NCBI GenBank assembly: GCA_021796155.1
Contig: JAJYOO010000045.1
Coordinates: 1-11,015 of the forward strand
From: Chloroflexota bacterium
GTDB taxonomy: Bacteria; Chloroflexota; Anaerolineae; Anaerolineales; Villigracilaceae
Direction: 5' to 3'
DNA: 11,015 nt
Below, piece by piece: positions 1-7,182 of the stretch. The translations under genes were made by a program, and so were the position numbers. The notes below the pieces were generated by a model. It searched no databases. It saw nothing but the letters and a program-made list of their open reading frames with translations, and had not been told where the DNA came from. Within the stretch, counting starts at the first letter, position 1. Each line of letters begins with the position of its first letter.

Positions 1-558
1 GCTTCGGCTTTGAATGGCTCCCGTTTCGACGATTCTGATTCCAGCCTGATGGAATAATTCCGCCAGGCGCGCCCCGAGTCTTATGTCCGCGCCTTGGCGC
101 TTCAACGACTCAATCTGCCATTTTCCGAGCGCGGCAAGTTGCTCAGGCTGATCTTCACGAGAGGTGTAATCCGGCTCGGCAAATGCGATGATGTGACCCT
201 TTGACTTTGTCACGCGTTTCATTTCAAAAATTGCCTTCAATGGTTCTTTGATCCATAACAAAAGAAAGTGGCAAAAGACAATATCAAAACTTCCGCTCCG
301 ATACGGGAGATAACGCGCATCGCCGCGCGTCAGGCAGACAGTTGATGCATGAGCGTGGCACTCGCATAGTGCACTTGCGTCTGTGTCAAGGCCGTGAATC
401 GCCGCTGGCGTTTGCAGCGAAGATAAGATCGCACCCGTTCCGCACCCGACTTCCAACACGGCATCCGCGTTGGATAAACCCGCTTGCTTGAAAAGATATT
501 CCCGCAGATCACGCGTCCACGCCGCCTGCTGGAGATAACGTTCATGCCAATTCATCAT
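1..558 (-). CDS. Class I SAM-dependent methyltransferase, 3' end cut by the window
   Basis: The frame is open from the start codon to base 1 with no stop, giving the first 186 residues. The SAM-binding motif I is clear: VLEVGCGTG at about residues 34-42 after a short helical N-terminus. It is followed by the acidic strand-2 motif (GLDTDAS), the GDARYLPY segment, and a motif-IV-like stretch SFDIVFCHFLLLW. This is the Rossmann core of the Methyltransf_11/25 type, transferring a methyl group from SAM; the substrate cannot be read from sequence. Two ATG codons stand side by side (558-556 and 555-553) with only a weak GGA upstream, so the start is uncertain by one codon. It lies 32 bases after the second metalloprotease gene and may share its transcript. 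A shorter antisense-frame ORF at 330-545 is a shadow. Confidence 0.9.
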   Translation of the reverse strand, partial: MMNWHERYLQQAAWTRDLREYLFKQAGLSNADAVLEVGCGTGAILSSLQTPAAIHGLDTDASALCECHAHASTVCLTRGDARYLPYRSGSFDIVFCHFLLLWIKEPLKAIFEMKRVTKSKGHIIAFAEPDYTSREDQPEQLAALGKWQIESLKRQGADIRLGARLAELFHQAGIRIVETGAIQSRS

Positions 559-590
559 TTATTTCCATGTTTTGCATAAGTTATTCTGCA

Positions 591-1628
591 TTATGGGTTT
601 GCGGCACACAGGTTGGTCAAAATCTGCTGACGCAACTGGACGAGTTCAGGATACTGGTAAAAGAATTTTATCTTTTGATCGGCAATGCTGTTGCCTTCCG
701 GCCTGGGACTCAAAATGTAGAAGGCCCATGTTTCGGCAATATCTTCAGATGGATCGGTCACAGCATAATTATCAACAAATTGATCCTGATATTTGTTATA
801 GAAGACCTCCAGCCGGTTCTCTCGTCTCTGGTCATTCTGGATATCGTCAATCTTTTGCCACTCCGCATAGATGTCTGTCCAGAAGCGGTTGAAGAAATCG
901 TTGATGTAGGAATTTTTCAGGCTGCATCCCTCGCCCGGAAAATAAGTTGAGCAGGCATTGACTTCCTGATTGTAAATATCTTCATCCGTTGGATTATCAA
1001 ATACTTTCAGATCGGGCGGCACTTGTGACGCATTGAGTGTCAACAGATGACCAAATTCGTGGAGCATGGTAAATACAAGATTCTTTGTGTCGGGAGCATC
1101 GGCGATATCCACTTCGAGCATCCATGAATTGGGATCGAAAGGAGTCTGTTCGACCGCGCCGAGAACGCCACCTGGCCCATCAGTGATAACCTCATATTGA
1201 TGCACTACAGCGCGCTGGTCGGGCGGGATGATCTTTGCGAACAAATCCCAGGTTTGTTTCTGAAGTTCGTAATCGTTTTGATATTTGATCAAATTACGCG
1301 GAACCTTTTCTATAATCGGATTGCTGATTTCGTTTCCATTGACCGTGTAAATGACCATTGGAATGTCAGACTGGTCGCCGGTATCCACGTTGGGAAAGCT
1401 GCCTTGATACGTTGGATTGTTGTTGGCGTCAATAATGGACGATAATTCTGCGGGGCAGGAATTGGAAGCCTGGCTGGTCGCTGTCGGCGGAACGGGCGTG
1501 AAAGTCTCAGACGCGGGCAAGGTGGGAGGCACAGGCGTATCCCCATAGACCAGGCGCGTGGCGGCGCGGCAGGCCAAAGTCGAGGCAAGAACGAGGGCTA
1601 AAAATAAAACGACGCGGAAGCGTCTCAT
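591..1628 (-). CDS. Secreted HExxH metalloprotease, probable lipoprotein (copy 1)
   Basis: This 345-residue protein has a basic N-terminus, a hydrophobic stretch and a lipobox-like STLAC ending at Cys20, so it is probably a lipoprotein. The -3 position is Thr rather than Leu, which makes the lipobox non-canonical. A Thr/Pro-rich linker (about 31-52) leads to a soluble domain with HEFGH at 190-194, the zinc-binding and catalytic motif of zincin peptidases. A conserved acidic motif SEDIAETWAF (294-303) is the likely source of the third zinc ligand (inference; gluzincin-like). Cys226 and Cys235 are conserved in the neighbouring paralogue and may form a disulfide. About half of the residues from 181 onward match that paralogue by eye. 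It is 79 bases downstream of the paralogue. I do not recognise a named family or substrate. No clear Shine-Dalgarno precedes the ATG. Confidence 0.88.
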   Translation of the reverse strand: MRRFRVVLFLALVLASTLACRAATRLVYGDTPVPPTLPASETFTPVPPTATSQASNSCPAELSSIIDANNNPTYQGSFPNVDTGDQSDIPMVIYTVNGNEISNPIIEKVPRNLIKYQNDYELQKQTWDLFAKIIPPDQRAVVHQYEVITDGPGGVLGAVEQTPFDPNSWMLEVDIADAPDTKNLVFTMLHEFGHLLTLNASQVPPDLKVFDNPTDEDIYNQEVNACSTYFPGEGCSLKNSYINDFFNRFWTDIYAEWQKIDDIQNDQRRENRLEVFYNKYQDQFVDNYAVTDPSEDIAETWAFYILSPRPEGNSIADQKIKFFYQYPELVQLRQQILTNLCAANP

Positions 1629-1707
1629 GTGTTTAGGATACCATAACGTCTATGTCAGAATTTGTCCCTAATATCATTCTGTAACGCGTGCTTTTTGCAA
1701 GCGGCTT

Positions 1708-2808
1708 TTATTGCGCGGATGCGGAGGCGTAGTTGCATATCCCGTTCACCATTTGGATACGCAATTGCACCAGATTGGGAAACTCGTAGAAGAACAGCAT
1801 TTTCTCGTGCGCGATGCTGTCGGCAGCCGGCTTGGGTTCCAGGATAAAGTGTGCCCAGCTTTCAGCAATGTCTTCCTCCGGGCTGGTCGCGGCGTATGTG
1901 CTGATGAATTGGGTCGGATGCCGTTCATAGAAATGAGCTAAGTTTGCATAATAATTATTTTGATCTTTTTCAGAATTGACCTGACTCCACTCGTTGAATA
2001 ATTTTCCCCAGAAGAATTTGAAAAACTCATTGATGTACGAATTGGGAAGGCTGCATCCGACGGTTGTAAAGTATTGCGGGCAGCTTGCAGACTCCTGTTG
2101 GTAGATCTGCGGGTTATTCGGATTGGCGAGATACAGCGGATCGGGTGTGACCTGCGTGGAATTCAGCGTCAGCAAATGGCCGAACTCGTGCGCGAGTGTG
2201 TAGGTCAGATTAATTGGCTTGGATGCATCCAAAGGATCTACATTCAAGGCCCAATCCTGTGGCTGGTTGGAAGATTCTTCCACGCTTGCCAGCATTCCGC
2301 CTTTGCCATCGGTGGAGAGAATGAAGGCGGTCAACTCCGTCCGCTGGTCCGCGGGAACCATCGCAGTGAAATAATTCCAGATGTTATGCTGGGAAACTGT
2401 ATCCTGCTGGTAGGGAACCAGATTTGATGGAATATTCTGTGCGTACTGAGGTGCGCTGAGCTGGTCGCCCTGGACGAAATAACTTACCAGCGTTATGGCT
2501 TGGATTTTTGCACCGTGCGGCGCGGCGACTTCGGGTGGCGATTGCGGTACCGAATTAGTCTGCAGGATGGAATTTATTTTTGCCAGACACGCATCCACAC
2601 AATTTCCGCTGGGACAAATGAGCACCGGCGTTGGAGATAATTGCACAACCGGCAGCGGCGTTGGATTGGATGGAACGGTGTTGGCCGTGATAGGCAAGGT
2701 GGAGAGTACGGGGAGCGTCGGTATGTTGTTAACCACGCTGCACAACATCAGCATCATAATGAAAAGCGCAATCGTGAGCGCTGCCCATGCTGGAAGTCTG
2801 GTTTTCAT
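1708..2808 (-). CDS. Exported HExxH metalloprotease, membrane-anchored or secreted (copy 2)
   Basis: This 366-residue paralogue of the downstream gene has a hydrophobic N-terminal segment at about residues 8-26 that serves as a signal peptide or anchor. Cys23 lies inside it, but the lipobox is poor. A Thr/Pro-rich linker follows (about 43-62), then an extra small Cys cluster (Cys65, Cys70, Cys74) whose second and third members are absent from copy 1. The catalytic motif HEFGH is at 207-211 within LAHEFGHLLTLN. EEDIAESWAHF (311-321) is the probable third-ligand region, and SCPQYFTTVGC (242-252) carries the shared Cys pair. The C-terminal FFYEFPNLVQLR matches copy 1. The expected role is zinc-dependent proteolysis outside the membrane; the substrate is unknown. 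It follows the hairpin that ends the preceding gene set, so it probably begins its own transcript. The ATG lacks a good Shine-Dalgarno. Confidence 0.88.
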   Translation of the reverse strand: MKTRLPAWAALTIALFIMMLMLCSVVNNIPTLPVLSTLPITANTVPSNPTPLPVVQLSPTPVLICPSGNCVDACLAKINSILQTNSVPQSPPEVAAPHGAKIQAITLVSYFVQGDQLSAPQYAQNIPSNLVPYQQDTVSQHNIWNYFTAMVPADQRTELTAFILSTDGKGGMLASVEESSNQPQDWALNVDPLDASKPINLTYTLAHEFGHLLTLNSTQVTPDPLYLANPNNPQIYQQESASCPQYFTTVGCSLPNSYINEFFKFFWGKLFNEWSQVNSEKDQNNYYANLAHFYERHPTQFISTYAATSPEEDIAESWAHFILEPKPAADSIAHEKMLFFYEFPNLVQLRIQMVNGICNYASASAQ

Positions 2809-2817
2809 GATTAAATT

Positions 2818-2823
2818 ATTCTA
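2818..2823 (-). promoter_or_regulatory. Candidate -10 element (TAGAAT) for the metalloprotease genes
   Basis: Reading the minus strand, TAGAAT matches 5 of 6 consensus bases and ends 9 bases before the ATG at 2808, in an AT-rich stretch without a Shine-Dalgarno. That would fit a leaderless or very short-leader mRNA. No convincing -35 hexamer is present at the right distance, only a T-rich tract. Weak call. Confidence 0.22.
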
Positions 2824-2921
2824 TCCCAAATTGTTTAGTGAAAAATAAGTTCTGGTCGCAGCCGCACGTCGGATTGAACCGAAAGTGGCACGGATTGTGC
2901 AGTCTTGACGATACAAAACGA

Positions 2922-2952
2922 AGACGCCGGGCGATGGGTCGGTCCGGCGTCT
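2922..2952 (-). terminator. Hairpin terminator after the duplicated DDN genes
   Basis: A perfect 9-bp GC-rich stem (AGACGCCGG, 2922-2930, with CCGGCGTCT, 2944-2952) encloses a 13-base loop. On the minus strand it begins 37 bases after the stop codon of the last DDN gene and is followed by TCGTTTTG, a short imperfect U-tract. Position and shape fit an intrinsic terminator for the long upstream operon. The interrupted U-tract lowers confidence. Confidence 0.6.
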
Positions 2953-2988
2953 GGCGTTATCGACGTTGCGTGAATTCTGCAAAACGAT

Positions 2989-3493
2989 GTCAGTTTATTA
3001 TTGCCAGCTTGAATGCCGGAAACTCCGATGCTATTTTTTCGAACTCGGAAACTGGTGCATCCTTGCTAACCGGTATATGCGGACGCGCTCCCGGCGCAAC
3101 TTGTAGATACGCTTTCAAGATCGGTGCTCTCTTGCTGACGTCCACCTCTTCGAGCAGAACTTGCTCGCTGATGCCATGTCGCAGTCTTGCTTTTCCTCCC
3201 GCTGCTTTGATATTGCGTACCCAGTTTGCTTCCTCTCCCAACATGGATACCAGATATCTTTCTCCGTTCAGTGTAGCCATCACGAGTGGGAAGCTGATTA
3301 TCTTTCCCGACTGTCTTCCCGCTACCTCCAGAGTGACATAGTAGTCGGGAGCTATTCCATGTGAATGAAGTATGGCCCAGCCCCAATTAAGAATTTTGGC
3401 TAATGTATGAGGATGTCCATCACGATACATCCATCTCTTGAAATCGGCGAAAATGTTTGACACCTTGATCTGTCTCCTATTCTTATAAATCTT
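2989..3493 (-). repeat. Diverged tandem duplication, unit A
   Basis: This unit of about 505 bases is homologous to 3511-4017. Similarity starts at GTCAGTTTATT around the stop codon and runs through the gene to ATAAATCTT (3485-3493), which lies upstream of the start codon. The same word in unit B (4009-4017) is the last coding stretch of the truncated radical SAM gene. Unit A therefore carries a remnant of that gene's 3' end, which shows the direction and boundaries of the copying. Confidence 0.8.
2990..3463 (-). CDS. Deazaflavin (F420)-dependent nitroreductase-family protein, copy A
   Basis: This 157-residue protein matches the DDN/DUF385 split-barrel family, whose members bind the deazaflavin F420 and reduce quinones, nitro compounds or other electron-poor substrates. 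The visible family pattern is GRQSGK (49-54), PL (59-60), G-ERYLVSMLGEEANWVRN (about 67-84) and the AAGG turn (87-90). The specific substrate, and whether this member uses F420 rather than a flavin, are not readable here. The start is a GTG at 3463-3461, supported by AGGAG ten bases upstream and by alignment with copy B. It is about 77% identical to copy B (roughly 120 of 156 residues by hand alignment) and follows it by 48 bases. It is the last gene before the hairpin at 2922-2952. Confidence 0.85.
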   Translation of the reverse strand: MSNIFADFKRWMYRDGHPHTLAKILNWGWAILHSHGIAPDYYVTLEVAGRQSGKIISFPLVMATLNGERYLVSMLGEEANWVRNIKAAGGKARLRHGISEQVLLEEVDVSKRAPILKAYLQVAPGARPHIPVSKDAPVSEFEKIASEFPAFKLAIIN

Positions 3494-3511
3494 TTCTCAC
3501 ACGTCGCACAG

Positions 3512-3991
3512 TCAGTTTATTGTTACCAGCTTGAACACCGGGTACTCCGACGCTATTTTTTCGAACTCGAAAACTGGCGCATCCTTGTTTACCGGTATGT
3601 GTGGACGCGCTCCCGGCGCGATTTGTAAATATGCCTTTAGGATGGGCGCTCTCTGCTCGGCAATTACTTCTTTCAGCATCACCTGTTCGCTTATTCCATG
3701 TCGGAGCGTCGCTCTTCCCCCCGCCGCTTTGATATTGCGTACCCAATTTGCTTCCTCTCCCAACATGGACACCAAATATCTTTCTCCGTTCATCACAGTC
3801 ATCGCAAGCGGAAAACGTATTACCTTCCCTGATTTTCTTCCAGCCACTTCCAAAGTGACAAAGCCGCTAGGTAATATCCCTGACGAGTGAAGGATTGCCC
3901 AGAACCGATTTTGTATTTTGGCCAACGTGTTAGGTTGTCCGTCGCGATATTCCCATCTTTTAAAGTTTGTGAAGATGCTTGATAACCTCAT
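3512..3991 (-). CDS. Deazaflavin (F420)-dependent nitroreductase-family protein, copy B
   Basis: This is the tandem paralogue of copy A, 159 residues, with the same DDN/DUF385 signatures: AGRKSGK, FPL, GERYLVSMLGEEANWVRN and AAGG. The cofactor (F420) and the role (a small redox enzyme) come from the family; the substrate is unknown. I place the start at ATG 3991-3989, not at the upstream in-frame ATG at 4024. AGAGG (3996-4000) sits four bases before it, the N-terminus then aligns with copy A, and the extra 11 residues would overlap the preceding gene. With this start the gap to the upstream radical SAM homologue is 11 bases, so the two are probably co-transcribed and translationally linked. 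Confidence 0.85.
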   Translation of the reverse strand: MRLSSIFTNFKRWEYRDGQPNTLAKIQNRFWAILHSSGILPSGFVTLEVAGRKSGKVIRFPLAMTVMNGERYLVSMLGEEANWVRNIKAAGGRATLRHGISEQVMLKEVIAEQRAPILKAYLQIAPGARPHIPVNKDAPVFEFEKIASEYPVFKLVTIN

Positions 3992-3995
3992 ATTG

Positions 3996-4000
3996 CCTCT
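3996..4000 (-). promoter_or_regulatory. Ribosome binding site fixing the start of DDN copy B
   Basis: AGAGG on the minus strand lies four bases before ATG 3991-3989. It favours this start over the longer in-frame ATG at 4024. Confidence 0.6.
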
Positions 4001-4002
4001 TG

Positions 4003-5130
4003 TTACTGATAAATCTTCCCCCATGGATCGCGCAATAAGTTGCCTAAAATTTTATCTGCCATGCCTTGCGTTGGGAGGACGTCGCCATCCGGCTCGACAT
4101 ACAGCCAGGCTTTTCCGGCTCCTTCCGGGACTTCATCTTCCACCGTTTGCTGGGCAACCGGATTCTCCGCTGAATACGGAACCGGCAAATCCCAGCGCAA
4201 GGTGAGTCCCAGCGAAGCGGCCATATCATGCAATTCATGCATCGAATCGTGCAGGGACGCATCTGATGCGCTCAATGATAAACTCTTGACTCCGAGGCCA
4301 GACAATCTGCTCAATGTTTCCTTTGCGTTTGGAGCATTTTGCGGCGTCAGCGTGAAATGGACTGTCGCGAAAATATCTTCGGGCATGATGGTTTCGAGTG
4401 CTTTCCACGAATCATTATTATCGGGTTGAAGCAGGAAGAGAATATGATCGAGTCCGGTCTTCAACAACGACTCAAGATAATTTTTGTCAACGAGTTTCAA
4501 ACCATCGGTCAACAATCCACAGACTTGACCGTTCTTCTCAGCGCACGCGATCAAATCGGTTAAATCGTCACGCAGCGTTGCTTCGCCGCCGGTAAATGTC
4601 ACGTGCGGAATGCCAAATTTCCAGGCGTTGTCGAGGATGGCGCACCATTCCTCGGTGGTGAGTTCGCGGTCGACGCGTTTGGTCGGCGCGTAATCAACTT
4701 GAGTTCCGGTGGGGAGGCGATAGGTCAGAGCGCAGTCGAGTCGAAGCGGGGCGCTGAGATCAGTCGAATGCGGTGCGACCCGCTCAAAGTCGAGGTAAGA
4801 GACGGGGTCCAAATCCGTCGCGGTGATCAATCTTTGAATGCGCGCGGCGAAGTCGCTGTAATCCTGCAATGCAATGCTTTTCTTGATCCGATAACGCGAT
4901 GCAACTTCCTTCGCTGCATCTTCAGGCGCAGTGCCTTTGATGAAGTGATAAGCAAACTCCGCCGCCGTCGGGTTGAGATGCAAAATGGTCGAGGCGTTGA
5001 CGATCAAAATGCCGGAGCCATCAGGCTGCAATCGCAAATGAATGCGATAGGGAGGCTGATCCTGCGGTGCAGATTGTTTCTGGTAGATGCCTGCTTGTAT
5101 CGGTTGAACTTTCGTAAAGAATTTTTTCAT
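4003..5130 (-). CDS. Cluster-less radical SAM homologue with PqqD-like domain (probable pseudoenzyme)
   Basis: This 375-residue protein is paralogous to the intact radical SAM/SPASM enzyme at 7527-8915. The PqqD-like (RiPP recognition element) N-terminal domain is kept: IHLRLQPDGSGILIVNA followed by LHLNPTAAEFAYHFIKG, about residues 30-66. The radical SAM barrel keeps FTGGEATLRDDL (179-190) and the surrounding helices. The CX3CX2C motif has become RLPTGTQVDY, with Leu139, Thr143 and Asp146 at the three Cys positions, so a catalytic [4Fe-4S] cluster cannot be bound in the usual way. The SPASM region is also degenerate: EPDGDVLPTQ replaces the Cys-bearing ESNGNVLPCQ, and the protein ends at LGNLLRDPWGKIYQ, before the terminal Cys cluster. 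The frame is intact over the whole length, which argues for a maintained protein. The start is ATG 5130, preceded by GGAGGG; a TTG at 5145 is less likely. Confidence 0.82.
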   Translation of the reverse strand: MKKFFTKVQPIQAGIYQKQSAPQDQPPYRIHLRLQPDGSGILIVNASTILHLNPTAAEFAYHFIKGTAPEDAAKEVASRYRIKKSIALQDYSDFAARIQRLITATDLDPVSYLDFERVAPHSTDLSAPLRLDCALTYRLPTGTQVDYAPTKRVDRELTTEEWCAILDNAWKFGIPHVTFTGGEATLRDDLTDLIACAEKNGQVCGLLTDGLKLVDKNYLESLLKTGLDHILFLLQPDNNDSWKALETIMPEDIFATVHFTLTPQNAPNAKETLSRLSGLGVKSLSLSASDASLHDSMHELHDMAASLGLTLRWDLPVPYSAENPVAQQTVEDEVPEGAGKAWLYVEPDGDVLPTQGMADKILGNLLRDPWGKIYQ

Positions 5131-5134
5131 GGTG

Positions 5135-5140
5135 CCCTCC
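5135..5140 (-). promoter_or_regulatory. Strong ribosome binding site for the cluster-less radical SAM homologue
   Basis: GGAGGG lies four bases before ATG 5130-5128 and decides against the TTG at 5145. The context GGAGGGCACCATG differs at one base from that of the DUF2207 gene (GGAGGGCATCATG). Confidence 0.75.
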
Positions 5141-5141
5141 A

Positions 5142-6179
5142 TCAACGAGTTCGAAATGTTCCGGATGCTTCAAAGAAAAACAAAATGAAATAGCCGATCA
5201 GCAGAACGATCCAACCTGCCAATTCGACGCGCTCCATCAAGCCTTGCCAGGTCAACGAGAAATTTTCCTGGATGGTTTGAATGATGCTTTGAAGATTATC
5301 AAGCTTGCCTTTGACCGTCGCTTTCCATTCGTTCAAATAAAATTCTTCGAGGATGGCATGATAAAGCTGCGATGTATACCAATCGCCAATCAATAATAAA
5401 TTTTGTTCAGTGTGTTCAAAGTCGAGCATCAAATCGAGACGATGCTGAACGATGCGGCGGATTTGACTTCGCGTTGGGCCGATGCGAAGCGCGCGGCGCG
5501 GGTCAACGCGGAATTGTTCGTTGAGATCACGCAAACTCTTTTCGATGTTTTGGTCGAGCCTGCGATAACGCATGAGTTGATAATTGCCAATCTTCAACAA
5601 TTCGATGTCCGATTGAAAATCGCTGTCCGGTGCGATGATGATCGCGGCTTGCCAATCCACGATTGTTAGATCATCTTTTGAATAGCGCACTTGAGAACTG
5701 AGAATATCTTCTATCTCGCGTTGATCAAAAGTCTCGCGTTGCGAACGAACAAAGCGCGCCAACGCGACCGCGTTCTTATCAATAAATTTATCGGGTGTAG
5801 GCGTTACCTTTCCGAGCAAAAGAATGTAATATTCCTCGAACATTCCGCTCTCGCGATGTTCGGCGGGGACAAATTTTTCCTGCAAAGATTTTTCAATCGA
5901 GGCGCGTTGTTGAATCGTCGCGAGACTTAGCACATCGTCCAGCATGAAGCGGCACTCGACCATTTGGATTCGGTCGTCGTATCTTTGCCGCGTGACCGAG
6001 ACTTCCACGCCTCTCACCTCGACTTTAGCCTGCTCGAGCGTTCTGACGGAGATGTCCACCGGCTGGAAGTACGGCGCGTCCTTCAAGCCGCGAATCTGTT
6101 CGGGCGGCTCGTTGGACGTTTCCGCGTGATCCGGAAAAGCCAGCAGGTAGCAAATCTCAGAGTTCTTTAAATTTGGCAT
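5142..6179 (-). CDS. Unrecognised protein with a C-terminal membrane helix
   Basis: I cannot assign this 345-residue protein to a named family. The N-terminal two thirds look soluble and mixed alpha/beta, with a stretch LTIVDWQAAIIIAP (171-184) followed by a helical QLMRYRRLDQNIEKSL. The C-terminal third is helical and charged. A single hydrophobic helix at about 318-336 (VELAGWIVLLIGYFILFFF) sits nine residues before the end, so this looks like a tail-anchored protein with its bulk in the cytoplasm. The layout resembles the RMD1/DUF155 group (soluble body, helical region, C-terminal anchor), but this is only an impression. The start is 6 bases after the hydrolase stop and has no Shine-Dalgarno, which suggests coupled translation. 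The cluster-less radical SAM gene begins 11 bases after its stop. Confidence 0.85.
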   Translation of the reverse strand: MPNLKNSEICYLLAFPDHAETSNEPPEQIRGLKDAPYFQPVDISVRTLEQAKVEVRGVEVSVTRQRYDDRIQMVECRFMLDDVLSLATIQQRASIEKSLQEKFVPAEHRESGMFEEYYILLLGKVTPTPDKFIDKNAVALARFVRSQRETFDQREIEDILSSQVRYSKDDLTIVDWQAAIIIAPDSDFQSDIELLKIGNYQLMRYRRLDQNIEKSLRDLNEQFRVDPRRALRIGPTRSQIRRIVQHRLDLMLDFEHTEQNLLLIGDWYTSQLYHAILEEFYLNEWKATVKGKLDNLQSIIQTIQENFSLTWQGLMERVELAGWIVLLIGYFILFFFEASGTFRTR

Positions 6180-6185
6180 ACGTAA

Positions 6186-7172
6186 TCAGGTAATTTGTTT
6201 TTTGTTGAGCCAATCATCAATTGCTAAAACTGTTTCGCGATAGCTTTTTTCCATCATTATGTTATGGCCTGCTTCAGGCACGCTCAAAAAATCAGCTTTG
6301 TAATGAGCGGCCGATTTACGCAGACCATCCACTGTTACGACTGCATCCTTCTCGCCAGCCAATACCAACATGGGCACCGTTGTTTTTTCGGCAGGAGACC
6401 AAAACGGAGGATTGTGTTGAAAAATGACCAATGCCGACTCGCCGGTAAGCTGTTTGCGTAATTCATCGGGAGTGAGAATGGCTCCTGATGTAATGAGTTT
6501 CTTCGCGGCTATCTCCGGCGTGCGTATCCAGGAATTTGCATTCCAGGTTACGTACATCATTGCGATTCCAATGGGATCAAGTATTATGATGCGATATGGT
6601 GCATCGCTGAGCACGGCATGAGAAACCCATGGCGCAACCAATATAACGGCCGGTAGATCATCGCATACATATTTCAATGCCCATTGGCTAAGCGCGCCTC
6701 CCATGCTGTGACCCATCAAGATCGGTTTGCGCGGCAGGCGGTTGATTTCATCGCGCACAAAGGCCAAGTAATAGGCAAGCGTACAGCGAGTCAACGAACG
6801 CTGAAGCAAAGATTTGCCGTGACCCGGAAGGCTATACGAGATACTCTCCCAACCATGCTCTGCCAGAATTTCCTGCCATGCCTGCCAGCACCTTGCACCA
6901 TGCCACATGCCGTGTGCCATAAGGATGGGCGTTTTGTGGCGTGGATGCTTGGGCGAGTAGTGTATCTGCTCGATGCCATCCTCCATGGTATGTGTGATGG
7001 TGAACTCACCTTTATCCTGAGTCTCTGATAGTGTAGCATTTTTGCCGCGCAATTTATTTTGATCGTGCGCCAACATGCGCGTCGCTGTGTCGTTTAAAAG
7101 ATGCCATAGAATCCACGCAATCATCACAGCAAAGTAGAGTAGAACAAAGCTCAGTATGAGCGCGCCTATCAT
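6186..7172 (-). CDS. Membrane-anchored alpha/beta hydrolase
   Basis: This 328-residue serine hydrolase of the alpha/beta fold has an N-terminal membrane helix at about residues 4-23. Catalytic features are in the expected order: oxyanion region AHGMWHG (86-92), nucleophile elbow GHSMGG with Ser156, acid Asp276 in AGEKDAVV, and His303 in PEAGHNIMM. The cap region 185-260 is of ordinary size. Members of this fold include esterases, lipases and peptidases, and nothing here fixes the substrate. HGMWHGARCWQAW and LPGHGKS resemble general monoacylglycerol lipase or esterase-like proteins. It starts 10 bases after the PAS gene and ends 6 bases before the next gene, inside a tight operon. Whether it acts on the tail-bearing membrane protein or on lipids is unknown. 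Confidence 0.88.
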   Translation of the reverse strand: MIGALILSFVLLYFAVMIAWILWHLLNDTATRMLAHDQNKLRGKNATLSETQDKGEFTITHTMEDGIEQIHYSPKHPRHKTPILMAHGMWHGARCWQAWQEILAEHGWESISYSLPGHGKSLLQRSLTRCTLAYYLAFVRDEINRLPRKPILMGHSMGGALSQWALKYVCDDLPAVILVAPWVSHAVLSDAPYRIIILDPIGIAMMYVTWNANSWIRTPEIAAKKLITSGAILTPDELRKQLTGESALVIFQHNPPFWSPAEKTTVPMLVLAGEKDAVVTVDGLRKSAAHYKADFLSVPEAGHNIMMEKSYRETVLAIDDWLNKKQIT

Positions 7173-7182
7173 GTATTATTCT

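Larger units (their letters stand above)
3511..4017 (-). repeat. Diverged tandem duplication, unit B
   Basis: This unit of about 507 bases is the partner of 2989-3493 in direct orientation, with a 17-base spacer between the units. It contains DDN copy B, its ribosome binding site, and the last 15 coding bases plus stop of the cluster-less radical SAM gene. Confidence 0.8.

Noticed and set aside
567..950. Plus-strand open frames opposite the metalloprotease, radical SAM, hydrolase and DUF2207 genes
   Set aside because: They lie antisense to genes with clear motifs, show no recognisable domains, and have no consistent ribosome binding sites.
1629..1707. Terminator or promoter between the two metalloprotease genes
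   Set aside because: Only a 4-bp stem (GCTT/AAGC) and poor hexamer matches are present, so I cannot support either.
2853..2880. GGTTCAATCC followed by GCGACCA on the minus strand, resembling a tRNA T-arm and CCA end
   Set aside because: With a standard seven-base T-loop the stem mismatches at the second pair, and no acceptor, D-arm or anticodon arm can be folded upstream.
4680..4730. Loss of radical SAM cysteines through a local frameshift or sequencing error
   Set aside because: Residues on both sides (LTYR before; ELTTEEW and FTGGEATLR after) align in the same frame with the intact paralogue, so the changes are substitutions.
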